Of a stretch of DNA of 28,393 bases, positions 16,401 to 24,265 are shown in pieces; position 1 is the stretch's first letter, and each line of letters opens with the position of its first letter. The stretch is taken from NCBI GenBank assembly GCA_963769745.1, contig CAVYNB010000037.1:1-28393 (forward strand), written 5' to 3'. This stretch comes from JALORV01 sp963769745 (lineage in GTDB: Bacteria > Pseudomonadota > Gammaproteobacteria > Burkholderiales > Burkholderiaceae_F). The notes beneath the pieces were generated by a model. That model had not been told where the DNA came from, did no database searches, and was given only the letters and a program-made list of their open reading frames with translations. The position numbers and the translations under genes are program-made.

Positions 16401-17144
16401 ATGAGCGACCACGACCGCAAGGCGGACTTCGGCTTCGAGCAGGTGGCGGAGAAGGAAAAGGCCGCGCGCGTCGCAGGTGTATTCGATTCGGTCGCCAGCC
16501 GCTACGACCTGATGAATGACGTGATGTCGGCCGGACTGCATCGAGTCTGGAAGGCGTTCACGGTGCGGCACGCGAATGTGCGGCCGGGCATGAAGGTGCT
16601 CGACATCGCCGGCGGCACGGGCGATCTGGCGAAAGCCTTCGCCCGGCAGGCCGGCGACGCGGGCGAAGTCTGGCTCACCGACATCAACGGCTCGATGCTG
16701 ACTGAAGGCCGCGACCGCCTGCTCGATGCGGGGCACACCTTGCCGCTGGCCCAGTGCGACGCCGAGAAACTGCCTTTCCCGAGTGGCTACTTCGATCGCG
16801 TGTCCGTGGCCTTCGGACTGCGCAACATGACGCACAAGGACCAGGCGCTTGCCGAGATGGCACGCGTGCTGCGCCCGGGTGGCCGGCTGCTGGTGCTGGA
16901 GTTTTCCCGCATTTGGCAGCCGCTCGGCCCTCTGTACGATGCCTACTCGTTCAACGTGCTGCCGTGGCTCGGCAAGAAACTCGCGGGCGACAGCGACAGT
17001 TACCGCTATCTTGCGGAATCGATCCGCATGCACCCGCCACAGGACGAACTGGCGCGAATGATGGAACGCGCGGGCTTCGACGACGTCCAATGGTTCAACC
17101 TGACTGCCGGCGTATGTGCGCTGCATGTCGGGACACGCTACTGA
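16401..17144 (+). CDS. ubiE: Ubiquinone/menaquinone biosynthesis C-methyltransferase
   Basis: UbiE adds the C2 methyl group to the benzoquinol ring in ubiquinone synthesis (and in menaquinone synthesis where present), using S-adenosylmethionine. The protein has 247 residues, the usual length. It begins with the typical DFGFEQVAEKEKAARVAGVF and SRYDLMNDVMSAGLHRVWK. SAM motif I is VLDIAGGTGD (66-75), followed by FGLRNMTHKDQALAEMARVL. The GTG at 16365, overlapping DUF971, is possible but ATG 16401 fits the family. It heads a ubi group with ubiJ and ubiB, separated by a Tim44-like gene. Confidence 0.95.
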   Translation: MSDHDRKADFGFEQVAEKEKAARVAGVFDSVASRYDLMNDVMSAGLHRVWKAFTVRHANVRPGMKVLDIAGGTGDLAKAFARQAGDAGEVWLTDINGSMLTEGRDRLLDAGHTLPLAQCDAEKLPFPSGYFDRVSVAFGLRNMTHKDQALAEMARVLRPGGRLLVLEFSRIWQPLGPLYDAYSFNVLPWLGKKLAGDSDSYRYLAESIRMHPPQDELARMMERAGFDDVQWFNLTAGVCALHVGTRY

Positions 17145-17157
17145 TTCTGGAGATCGC

Positions 17158-18123
17158 ATGAACAAGTGGATGGTAGGAGTCATCATCGGCACGCTGGCCG
17201 CGACATTCGCGCTCGACGCCGAGGCGCAGCGCCGCTTCGGCGGCGGCGGCAACCTCGGCCGCCAGTCGCCGCAGGTACAACAACGTCAGGCCACGCCGCC
17301 GGCTCAACAGCCTCAGGCGGCGCCCGCGCAAGGCGGTGCACAGCAGGCCGCACCGACCAAGGCCCCGACCGCGGGTGCCCCTGCCGCTGTGAGGCCGGCG
17401 AGCCCGATGCGCGGCATGCTGATGGGACTTGCCGCCGGTCTCGGCATCGCGGCATTGGCCTCGTGGCTCGGCTTCGGCGAAGCGCTGACGATGTTCCTCA
17501 CGGTGCTGCTGATCGGCTTCGCGCTGATGATGCTGTTCGGCTTCGTGATGCGGCGGATGCGCGGTCCGCAGCCCGCGGCATCGGCTGCAGGTTCGGGTCG
17601 GAGCCCCGGCACGTACTCCAATGTCGGCTATGAAACCTCACCGGCTCCGCGGCCGGTGCCGGTCCAGCGCGCGGCCACACCGCCGGTGTCGGGCGCACGT
17701 CCGGGGTCGGCGATGGATCAGTTCATGCGGACGGGCGCGGCGCCGACCAGCTGGAGCATTCCGCCCGGTTTCGACACGGCCGGCTTCCTGACGCACGCGA
17801 AGGAGCATTTCGCACGCCTGCAGCGGGCCTGGGACGTGCACAACCTGGACGAGATCTCGGAGTTCACGACGAGCGACATGTTCATTGCGCTGACGCATGA
17901 ACTGCGTGGCCGCACCGGACACTCGAGCACTGAAGTGGTCGCGCTCGACGCCGAACTCCTGGGCATCGAGTCGAATGCCGACGAGCACGTCGCGAGCGTG
18001 AAGTTCGATGGCACGCTGCGGATCGATGGCGAGATCGAGCGCGTTTCCGAGGTGTGGAACCTGGTGAAGCCTGCTCGTGGTCAAGGTGGCTGGCTGCTCG
18101 CCGGAATCCAGCAGATGGCGTGA
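17158..18123 (+). CDS. Tim44-like domain membrane protein
   Basis: The protein has 321 residues. A signal-like N-terminus ends at AEAQ (residues 21-24) and is followed by RRFGGGGNLGRQ, a stretch typical of this bacterial family. A Gln/Ala/Pro-rich linker (36-80) and two membrane segments (about 86-104 and 108-131) follow. The C-terminal domain (about 195-321) resembles the Tim44/NTF2-like fold (MFIALTHELRGRTGHSSTEV, then ESNADEHVASVKFDGTLRID). GGAG (17149-17152) precedes the ATG, which is 13 bases after the ubiE stop. It is placed between ubiE and ubiJ, so a link to ubiquinone synthesis or inner-membrane protein handling can be suspected but not shown. Confidence 0.85.
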   Translation: MNKWMVGVIIGTLAATFALDAEAQRRFGGGGNLGRQSPQVQQRQATPPAQQPQAAPAQGGAQQAAPTKAPTAGAPAAVRPASPMRGMLMGLAAGLGIAALASWLGFGEALTMFLTVLLIGFALMMLFGFVMRRMRGPQPAASAAGSGRSPGTYSNVGYETSPAPRPVPVQRAATPPVSGARPGSAMDQFMRTGAAPTSWSIPPGFDTAGFLTHAKEHFARLQRAWDVHNLDEISEFTTSDMFIALTHELRGRTGHSSTEVVALDAELLGIESNADEHVASVKFDGTLRIDGEIERVSEVWNLVKPARGQGGWLLAGIQQMA

Positions 18124-18168
18124 CCTCTCCGGCCTGCTCTTGGGCAGGCGAGGCGGTGCCAGCAAGGG

Positions 18169-18197
18169 CAAGGGGCGCGTTCGCGCCCCTTGTCTTT
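18169..18197 (+). terminator. Terminator after the Tim44-like gene
   Basis: CAAGGGGCGC (18169-18178) pairs perfectly with GCGCCCCTTG (18183-18192) around loop GTTC, followed by TCTTTT. It ends the DUF971-ubiE-Tim44 transcript, so ubiJ needs its own promoter. Confidence 0.88.
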
Positions 18198-18217
18198 TGG
18201 TCACCGCGTCGGCTGCG

Positions 18218-18229
18218 TAAACTCGCCGC
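18218..18229 (+). promoter_or_regulatory. Possible ubiJ -10 box, leaderless start
   Basis: TAAACT (18218-18223) is followed by CGCCGC and then directly by the ubiJ ATG. A transcript starting about seven bases downstream would begin at or next to the start codon. No -35 box is clear. Confidence 0.35.
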
Positions 18230-18811
18230 ATGATCGAACAACTGACGACTGCCGCCGCCGTTGGCGTGCTCAATCGCATGCTCGCGCGCGAATCCTGGGC
18301 GCGCGATCGGCTCGCGCCGTTTGCGGGGCGCACGGCGCGCTTCGAGGCGCCGCCGTTTGCGCTGGCGCTGAAGGTCGCCGAGGGCGGCGAGTTCGCCGAC
18401 GCCGAGCGCGCCGACCCGGTGGTGACGGTCGGACTCGACCTCGCCGCGCTGCCGCTGGCACTCGGTGATCCGCAGGCGGCGCTGCGCAATGTTTCACTCA
18501 AGGGCGATGCGGAGTTCGCCCAGGCGCTCGCGTTCGTGCTGCAGAACCTGCGTCCCGAGCCGGAAGAGGAACTGTCGCGTTTCATCGGTGATGCGGCCGC
18601 CCAGCGCATCGTCGGTCTGCTGCGGCTGAGCGCGTCGCACTGGCGCCAGCTGGCCGAACGGATGCTCGATTCGAGCGCGCATTACCTCGTGACCGAAAAC
18701 CCGATGCTCGTCGGGCGCGCCGAGGTCGACGAATTCAATGCCGCCGTCTCGAGGCTGCGCGACGATGTCGCGCGACTGGAGAAGCGCGTCGAGCTGCGCG
18801 AGCGCGCCTAG
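18230..18811 (+). CDS. ubiJ: Ubiquinone biosynthesis accessory factor, SCP2-domain protein
   Basis: UbiJ is a lipid-binding scaffold that helps the Ubi hydroxylases work on their hydrophobic substrates in the cytosolic Ubi complex. The protein has 193 residues. Residues 12-105 are an SCP2-type sterol-carrier domain (RFEAPPFALALKVAEGGEFA, then DPQAALRNVSLKGDAEFAQA). A helical C-terminal part (about 110-193) ends in a coiled-coil-like DEFNAAVSRLRDDVARLEKR. Its position right before ubiB, and its size near the E. coli protein of 201 residues, fit UbiJ. Start at ATG 18230. Confidence 0.9.
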   Translation: MIEQLTTAAAVGVLNRMLARESWARDRLAPFAGRTARFEAPPFALALKVAEGGEFADAERADPVVTVGLDLAALPLALGDPQAALRNVSLKGDAEFAQALAFVLQNLRPEPEEELSRFIGDAAAQRIVGLLRLSASHWRQLAERMLDSSAHYLVTENPMLVGRAEVDEFNAAVSRLRDDVARLEKRVELRERA

Positions 18812-18852
18812 CCCCGGTGCCGGCCTGCACGTGAGCGCTTGACAGCGGCTCG

Positions 18853-18865
18853 TACAATCGCCGCC
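18853..18865 (+). promoter_or_regulatory. Possible ubiB -10 box, leaderless start
   Basis: TACAAT (18853-18858) is followed by CGCCGCC and then by the ubiB ATG, as with ubiJ. TTGACA at 18839-18844 is only 8 bases before it, too close to serve as its -35. No ribosome binding site lies before the ATG. Confidence 0.4.
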
Positions 18866-20416
18866 ATGCGCCTGTTGCGTCTCGCTCGCATTTTCACGGT
18901 CGTCTGGCGCTATCGCCTCGACGAAATCGTCGTTTCCAGCCTGAAGAATCCGACGCTCGTCCGCGTCGTGCGCTGGACCACGTTCGGCGCCCCGCGCGAA
19001 ACACGCGGCGCGCGGCTGCGGCAGGCGCTCGAGGACCTCGGTCCGATCTTCGTGAAGTTCGGCCAGGTGCTGTCGACGCGGCGCGACCTGCTGCCGCCCG
19101 ACGTCGCGGACGAACTGGCGAAGCTGCAGGATCGCGTCCCGCCGTTTGCGTCGGACGTGGCGCGGCGCGAGATCGAGCGCGGACTCGGGCGTCCGATCGA
19201 CAGCGTGTTCTCCCGCTTCGAGGACGAGCCCGTCGCCTCGGCGTCGATCGCGCAGGTGCATTTCGCGGTGATGAAGGACGGCCCTCACGCCGGCAAGGAG
19301 GTCGCGGTCAAGGTGCTGCGGCCGAACATGCTGTCGGCGATCGACAAGGATCTGTCGCTGCTCGAAACCGGCGCCACGCTGGTCGAGAAGCTCTGGCGCG
19401 ACGGCAAGCGCCTGCGCCCGCGCGATGTCGTGCGCGAGTTCGATACCTACCTGCACGACGAACTCGACCTGAACCGCGAGGCGGCCAACGCGTCGCAGCT
19501 GCGGCGTAACTTCGCCGGCTCGCCGCTGCTGGTCGTGCCCGAGATGTACTTCGACTACTGCGCCGACAACGTGCTGGTGATGGAGCGCATGCACGGCATC
19601 CCGGTGAGCCAGATCGACCGGCTGAACGAGGCCGGCATCGACCTGAAGAAACTGTCGCGCGACGGCGTGACGCTGTTCTTCACGCAGGTGTTCGACCACG
19701 CGTTCTTCCATGCCGACATGCACCCGGGCAACATCCTGGTGGGCATCAACGGCGACCAGTTCAACAAGTACATCGGGCTCGACTACGGCATCGTCGGCAC
19801 GCTGACCGAGACCGACAAGAACTACCTGGCGCAGAATTTTCTCGCGTTCTTCCGGCGCGACTACAAGCGCATCGCCGAGTTGCACGTCGAATCCGGGTGG
19901 GTGCCGGAGGGCACGCGCATCAATGAACTGGAAGGCGGGGTGCGCGCCGTGCTCGAGCCGGTGTTCGACAAGCCGCTGAAGGACATTTCGCTCGGCATGG
20001 TGCTGCTGCGCCTCTTCCAGGCGTCGCGCCGCTTCAACGTCGAGATCCAGCCGCAACTGGTGCTGCTGCAGAAGACACTGCTCAACGTGGAAGGCCTCGG
20101 GCGGCAGCTCGACCCGGAGCTCGACCTGTGGAAGACCGCGAAGCCCTTCCTCGAGCGCTGGATGGAGCAGCAGGTCGGCATGCGCGGACTCGAAGCCAAG
20201 CTGCGGCAGGAAGCGCTGCAGTGGAGTTATCTGCTGCCGCAGCTGCCGCGCCTGATGCACGGGGCGCTGACGCGCCACAGCGAGGCCGACCGGCTGATCG
20301 AGGAAGTGCGCGAGCTGCGACGCGAGCAGCGCGTGACCAACCGCTGGTACGCCGTGGCCACCTTGCTGCTCGTCATCGTCGTCGGGCTCGCGGCCTGGGC
20401 CATCTTGCGCGTCTGA
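18866..20416 (+). CDS. ubiB: Ubiquinone biosynthesis ATPase/kinase-like protein
   Basis: UbiB is an atypical protein-kinase-like ATPase (ABC1/ADCK family) in the inner membrane that is needed for ubiquinone synthesis. The protein has 516 residues. It shows the KxGQ motif (KFGQ, 64-67), the Ala-rich loop (PVASASIAQVH) in place of the usual Gly-rich loop, and the catalytic-loop region FFHADMHPGNILV followed by GLDYGIVG with the metal-binding Asp. A membrane segment closes the protein (RWYAVATLLLVIVVGLAAW). The frame opens earlier (18839) but ATG 18866 gives the family start MRLLRLARIF. It is 54 bases after ubiJ. Confidence 0.95.
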   Translation: MRLLRLARIFTVVWRYRLDEIVVSSLKNPTLVRVVRWTTFGAPRETRGARLRQALEDLGPIFVKFGQVLSTRRDLLPPDVADELAKLQDRVPPFASDVARREIERGLGRPIDSVFSRFEDEPVASASIAQVHFAVMKDGPHAGKEVAVKVLRPNMLSAIDKDLSLLETGATLVEKLWRDGKRLRPRDVVREFDTYLHDELDLNREAANASQLRRNFAGSPLLVVPEMYFDYCADNVLVMERMHGIPVSQIDRLNEAGIDLKKLSRDGVTLFFTQVFDHAFFHADMHPGNILVGINGDQFNKYIGLDYGIVGTLTETDKNYLAQNFLAFFRRDYKRIAELHVESGWVPEGTRINELEGGVRAVLEPVFDKPLKDISLGMVLLRLFQASRRFNVEIQPQLVLLQKTLLNVEGLGRQLDPELDLWKTAKPFLERWMEQQVGMRGLEAKLRQEALQWSYLLPQLPRLMHGALTRHSEADRLIEEVRELRREQRVTNRWYAVATLLLVIVVGLAAWAILRV

Positions 20417-20488
20417 CGCTCAGACCTTCGACCCGGGTTGTTCGATCGATCGTGTAGTTTCCGCTCCTTCATTAGGCCATACGCGGCA

Positions 20489-20516
20489 TTGACCGGGCCT
20501 GCCGCCCGGCTATCTT
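20489..20516 (+). promoter_or_regulatory. Promoter with palindromic spacer before the HExxH lipoprotein
   Basis: TTGACC (20489-20494) and TATCTT (20511-20516) are separated by 16 bases. CCGGGC (20493-20498) and GCCCGG (20504-20509) form an inverted repeat that overlaps the -35 and fills the spacer, a place where a repressor could sit. The start codon is 34 bases further on. Confidence 0.45.
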
Positions 20517-20550
20517 GCAGCGTCCCCTCCTTGCGCCCGCACCGCTGTCC

Positions 20551-22629
20551 ATGACGAACTTCACTCGCCCGACCTCCACTGCCGCGCTGCTGTGCTGTGC
20601 GCTGCTGATCAGCGCCTGCGGCGGCGGCGATTCGTCGTCGACCCCGGCGCCGACACCGCCTCCGGTCGTGACCAGTCCGACTCCGACCTGCACGATTGCA
20701 GGCCCGACGTTCAGCCTGGTCGCCGATGCGTCGGTACCGGTCGGCCGCACTGCCGGCGCCGTGATCGCCGGGTGCACTGGGCCATTGCGCGACGTGAGCT
20801 GGCAGCAGACGGGTGGGCCGAGCGTGACGTTGTTGTCGGCCCGCACCCAGGCGATCAGTTTCGATCCGGTGACGGCCGGCGTGCACCTGTTCACCGTGTC
20901 GTTCACCGATGCCGGCGGAACGGCGCGCACGGCGACAGCGTCGATCAACGTCACAGCGCCGGCGTCACCGGTGGCGGTGGTCGCGCGCGGTGATCAGGCC
21001 GTGCGTATGGGCGGCAAGGCGTCGCTGCGCGCCTGGCCTGCGGCCGCGGGTGGCGAAACACTGACGTGGACGCAGACCGCGGGGCCGGTCGCCACGCTCG
21101 ACACCAGCGATCCGAACCGCATCATCTTCACCGCGCCGACGGTCGCGCAGGACACCGCGCTGGTGTTCCGCGTCACGCGCGCGGGATCGGCCGTGTCGGA
21201 CAGCGATGACGTGATGGTGCTGGTCGAAAGTCATGCGCAGGCGCCGGCCGGATCCGATCCGCACGTGTTCAGCGACATGCACGTGTCGCGCGTCTATCCG
21301 TACAAGTCCACCAGTCCCTATGCCGGCGTGATGGTGGCGTGCGTCTTCAACGCCCAGCTGCAGTACACCGGCTCGGCGACCAATACCTGTCCGCTCGCGA
21401 CGCTGCCGTTCCTGCACACGACGGCCAATGGCAACGCACCGACGGTGGCCCAGGTGATGGACCGGGTGCTGGTGTCGCACGACTGGATGGGCAAGGCCTT
21501 CGAGGAACTGCTGTCCGCCAATCAGGCCAACACCGACCTGATGCGACTCTTCAACGGCGTGACGTCGATCGTGATCGGCGCCCATGTGCGGCCGAGCTTC
21601 TATTACGCACTGACGGGAGCGATCTATCTCGACGCCGACAATTTCTGGCGCACCGCCGACGAGCGTGACGTCATCGACGAGGCGCCGGACTTCCGCTCGG
21701 ATTTCGACCGCGACCTGCAGTACTCCGGCCTGTGGCGCTACGTCGACGGCCAGAACCAGAGCATTTTCCTGCCGTTCTCGGCGACCTCGCGAATCTCGCG
21801 CGATCTCAGCTACCTGCTGCAGGAGTCCGGCTGGCTGATGTATCACGAGCTGGCACACGCTTCGGACTTCGTGCCGGTATCCGTGCGCGGGACGTTGAAC
21901 CCGGCGCTGTCGGCCTGGGACAACATTGCGCCACGTTACGTCGCCCGCCAACTGCCGTCCGATCAGCTCAGTACTACTTTCCCGCTGACGTCCGCGCAGA
22001 TGAAGGCGCTGGCACAGATCAAGTTCATCACCGGCCCGGTGGCCGACACGACGCTGGTCAACGGCATCCCGTACAGCGCTCTGAAGCTTTTTACGCCCAA
22101 CGACGTTGCCAGCTTCTTCGCTCCCGACCGGGCGACCGACGAGTACAACTATTCGTCGACGCGCGAGGACATCGCGATGACCTTCGAGGAGGTCATGATG
22201 GTCCGCAATCACGGCTGGCGGCGCGACATGGCGATCACCGACAAGGTCACGGCGACGTCGACCAGCAGCACGCTGACCGTGCGCTGGGGTCAGCGCGGAC
22301 GCGTCGGCGAGGGCACGATCAAGCCGCGCGCGCAGTACGCCGTGTCGCAGCTGGCGCCGTGGGTGCTTGTGGCTGACCCCGCCGCCGTCTCCGCCCTGCC
22401 CGCGCCGATCCCGATGCGGCCCGGCGATAGCTGGAACGGGAATCTGGTGCTGCCGGCGCCGCCGTCGGGCCTGGCTCGAGCGCAGGCGCTTGCGGCCCCG
22501 CAGTTGTCGAACGAACTCGATCAGCTGCTGCTGCGACGCGCGCTGTCGCGCCAGGTGATCGGCCTGTCCGGGCCGGCGGAGTCGCACTGGACACCGAACG
22601 AGCGCTGGCTCAGGCGCATCGAACGCTGA
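20551..22629 (+). CDS. Large lipoprotein with two Ig/PKD-like domains and an HExxH zincin motif
   Basis: The protein has 692 residues and I do not recognise its family by name. The signal ends in a lipobox (ALLISAC, Cys23), followed by a Ser/Pro/Thr linker. Two domains of the WxQxxGPxVxL type (about 85-140 and 155-230) resemble PKD/REJ-like folds: VSWQQTGGPSVTLL and LTWTQTAGPVATL. The rest carries HELAH at residues 432-436 (YHELAHASDF) and, 103 residues later, STREDIAMTFEE (Glu539), which looks like the third ligand of a gluzincin metallopeptidase. A surface-anchored zinc peptidase is my inference. It stands alone, with its own promoter at 20489-20516. Confidence 0.7.
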   Translation: MTNFTRPTSTAALLCCALLISACGGGDSSSTPAPTPPPVVTSPTPTCTIAGPTFSLVADASVPVGRTAGAVIAGCTGPLRDVSWQQTGGPSVTLLSARTQAISFDPVTAGVHLFTVSFTDAGGTARTATASINVTAPASPVAVVARGDQAVRMGGKASLRAWPAAAGGETLTWTQTAGPVATLDTSDPNRIIFTAPTVAQDTALVFRVTRAGSAVSDSDDVMVLVESHAQAPAGSDPHVFSDMHVSRVYPYKSTSPYAGVMVACVFNAQLQYTGSATNTCPLATLPFLHTTANGNAPTVAQVMDRVLVSHDWMGKAFEELLSANQANTDLMRLFNGVTSIVIGAHVRPSFYYALTGAIYLDADNFWRTADERDVIDEAPDFRSDFDRDLQYSGLWRYVDGQNQSIFLPFSATSRISRDLSYLLQESGWLMYHELAHASDFVPVSVRGTLNPALSAWDNIAPRYVARQLPSDQLSTTFPLTSAQMKALAQIKFITGPVADTTLVNGIPYSALKLFTPNDVASFFAPDRATDEYNYSSTREDIAMTFEEVMMVRNHGWRRDMAITDKVTATSTSSTLTVRWGQRGRVGEGTIKPRAQYAVSQLAPWVLVADPAAVSALPAPIPMRPGDSWNGNLVLPAPPSGLARAQALAAPQLSNELDQLLLRRALSRQVIGLSGPAESHWTPNERWLRRIER

Positions 22630-22701
22630 CGCGAAGCCAGTCCACCGCCCGCCGACCGCGGCGCCCGCGCCCGGGCGGCGCGCGGCACATCCCGCTTGCC
22701 G

Positions 22702-22713
22702 CATAATCGCGCG
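22702..22713 (+). promoter_or_regulatory. Possible symporter -10 box
   Basis: CATAAT (22702-22707) followed by CGCGCG lies 26 bases before the symporter ATG and fits the same pattern as the hemE and glmU boxes. The leader also contains TTTTTC. No ribosome binding site is apparent. Confidence 0.35.
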
Positions 22714-22733
22714 AATTTTTCGCCCGCCGCGCC

Positions 22734-24236
22734 ATGACCCTGATCGCTTTCGTCGCCCTTTACCTGATCGTCTCGGTCGCCATCGGCCTGTACGCCGCCA
22801 CGCGCGTGAAGACCACGGCCGACTACGCGGTCGCCGGACGCTCGCTGCCGCTGGCCATGATCATTGCGACGACGTTCGCGACGTGGTTCGGTTCCGAGAC
22901 CGTGCTCGGCATCCCGTCGAAGTTCGTCGAGGGCGGCCTGCAGAAGACCGTGGAAGATCCGTTCGGCGCGGCGTTCTGCCTGATCTTTGTCGGCATGTTC
23001 TTCGCGCGCAAGCTCTACAAGATGAACTTGCTGACGATCGGCGACTTCTATCGCCAGCGCTATGGCAAGGGAGTCGAGATCTTCAGCGCGACGGTGATCC
23101 TGATCTCCTACCTCGGCTGGGTGGCGGCGCAGATCACCGCGCTCGGGCTGGTGTTTCACCATCTTTCGGGCGAGGCGATTTCGACCGTGCAGGGCATGGC
23201 TCTCGGCACCGCGATCGTCTTCGTCTACACCGTGTTCGGCGGCATGTGGTCGGTGGCGCTGACCGACTTCCTGCAGATGATCATCATCGTCATCGGTCTC
23301 ACGCTGATCGCATGGTTCGCGGCCGACCTGGCCGGAGGGGCCGACAAGGTCGTCGCCTACGCGGCCGGCCGGGACATGTTCCAGTTCTTCCCGGAGTCGA
23401 CGACGCACGCGTGGCTCTTCTGGCTCGGCTCGGCGATCACGATCATGATCGGCTCGATCCCGCAGCAGGACGTGTTCCAGCGCGTGATGTCGGCCAGGAA
23501 CGCCGACATTGCCGTCAAGGGTCCGATCATCGGCGGCATCTCGTATCTGGCGTTCGCCTTCGTGCCGATGTTCATCGGCGTTGCGGCCTTCGTCATCATG
23601 CCCGAGGTCGCGACCGCACTCGCAGAGGAAGATTCGCAGAAGATCCTGCCGACACTGGTGATGGAGCGCATGCCGGTCTGGCTGCAGGTCATGTTCTTCG
23701 GCGCGCTGCTGTCGGCCATCATGTCGACGGCCTCGGCGACCCTGCTGGCCCCCTCGACCACGTTTGTCGAGAACATCCTGAAGAACTTTCACCGCCTGCC
23801 GGACAAGCGCGAACTGCGCGCGATGCGCATCACCGTGTTCGTCTTCACGCTGTGCGTGCTCGCCTACTCGATCATCATGGAAGGCACGCCGATCTACGAT
23901 CTGGTCGCGATGGCCTATCAGTTCCCTGTCGTGGGCGCGTTCTGGCCGCTGGTGTGCGGGTTGTACTGGAAGCGTTCGACCACGCAGGGCGCGATCTGGT
24001 CGATCGTGCTGGGCATGAGCAGCTGGGCGATCCTGGCATTCACGCCGCTCGGCGAAGTGTTCCCCTCGGTGCTGGGTGGTTTCCTGATGGCCGGCATCGG
24101 CATGGTGGCCGGCTCGCTGTGGCCGACCCAGGGCAACACCGCGCATCGGGCACGCACCGCGTCACATGGCCCCCACTCGCACGCTGGGCTCGGTCATCAC
24201 TCAACTCAGGCGGCACATCGTCCCGCCCAGTCGTAG
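22734..24236 (+). CDS. Sodium:solute symporter (SSS family)
   Basis: The protein has 500 residues with about 13 hydrophobic segments, as is usual for the SSS family of Na+-driven transporters. It starts MTLIAFVALYLIVSVAIGLY and has the typical TTADYAVAGRSLP region after the first segment. The family signature region around GMWSVALTDFLQMIIIVIGL and SIPQQDVFQRVMSARNADIA is also present. The substrate cannot be told: proline, acetate, sugars and pantothenate carriers share these features. The last 30 residues are an unusual hydrophilic tail with seven His (SHGPHSHAGLGHHSTQAAHR). It converges on the DUF6279 gene, with 29 bases between the stops and no clear terminator. Confidence 0.9.
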   Translation: MTLIAFVALYLIVSVAIGLYAATRVKTTADYAVAGRSLPLAMIIATTFATWFGSETVLGIPSKFVEGGLQKTVEDPFGAAFCLIFVGMFFARKLYKMNLLTIGDFYRQRYGKGVEIFSATVILISYLGWVAAQITALGLVFHHLSGEAISTVQGMALGTAIVFVYTVFGGMWSVALTDFLQMIIIVIGLTLIAWFAADLAGGADKVVAYAAGRDMFQFFPESTTHAWLFWLGSAITIMIGSIPQQDVFQRVMSARNADIAVKGPIIGGISYLAFAFVPMFIGVAAFVIMPEVATALAEEDSQKILPTLVMERMPVWLQVMFFGALLSAIMSTASATLLAPSTTFVENILKNFHRLPDKRELRAMRITVFVFTLCVLAYSIIMEGTPIYDLVAMAYQFPVVGAFWPLVCGLYWKRSTTQGAIWSIVLGMSSWAILAFTPLGEVFPSVLGGFLMAGIGMVAGSLWPTQGNTAHRARTASHGPHSHAGLGHHSTQAAHRPAQS

Positions 24237-24265
24237 GCGCGCGGTCTTTCGCGGAAGTTCTGGAG

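Noticed and set aside
18839..18858. TTGACA and TACAAT read as a -35/-10 pair for ubiB
   Set aside because: The spacing is 8 bases instead of about 17. Only the TACAAT box is kept as a candidate.
18494..20278. Long open frame on the minus strand across ubiB
   Set aside because: It is antisense to ubiB; the His/Leu/Arg/Gln-rich text is typical of shadow translation.
22521..24146. Long open frame on the minus strand across the symporter
   Set aside because: It is antisense to a clear membrane transporter and has no signals of its own.
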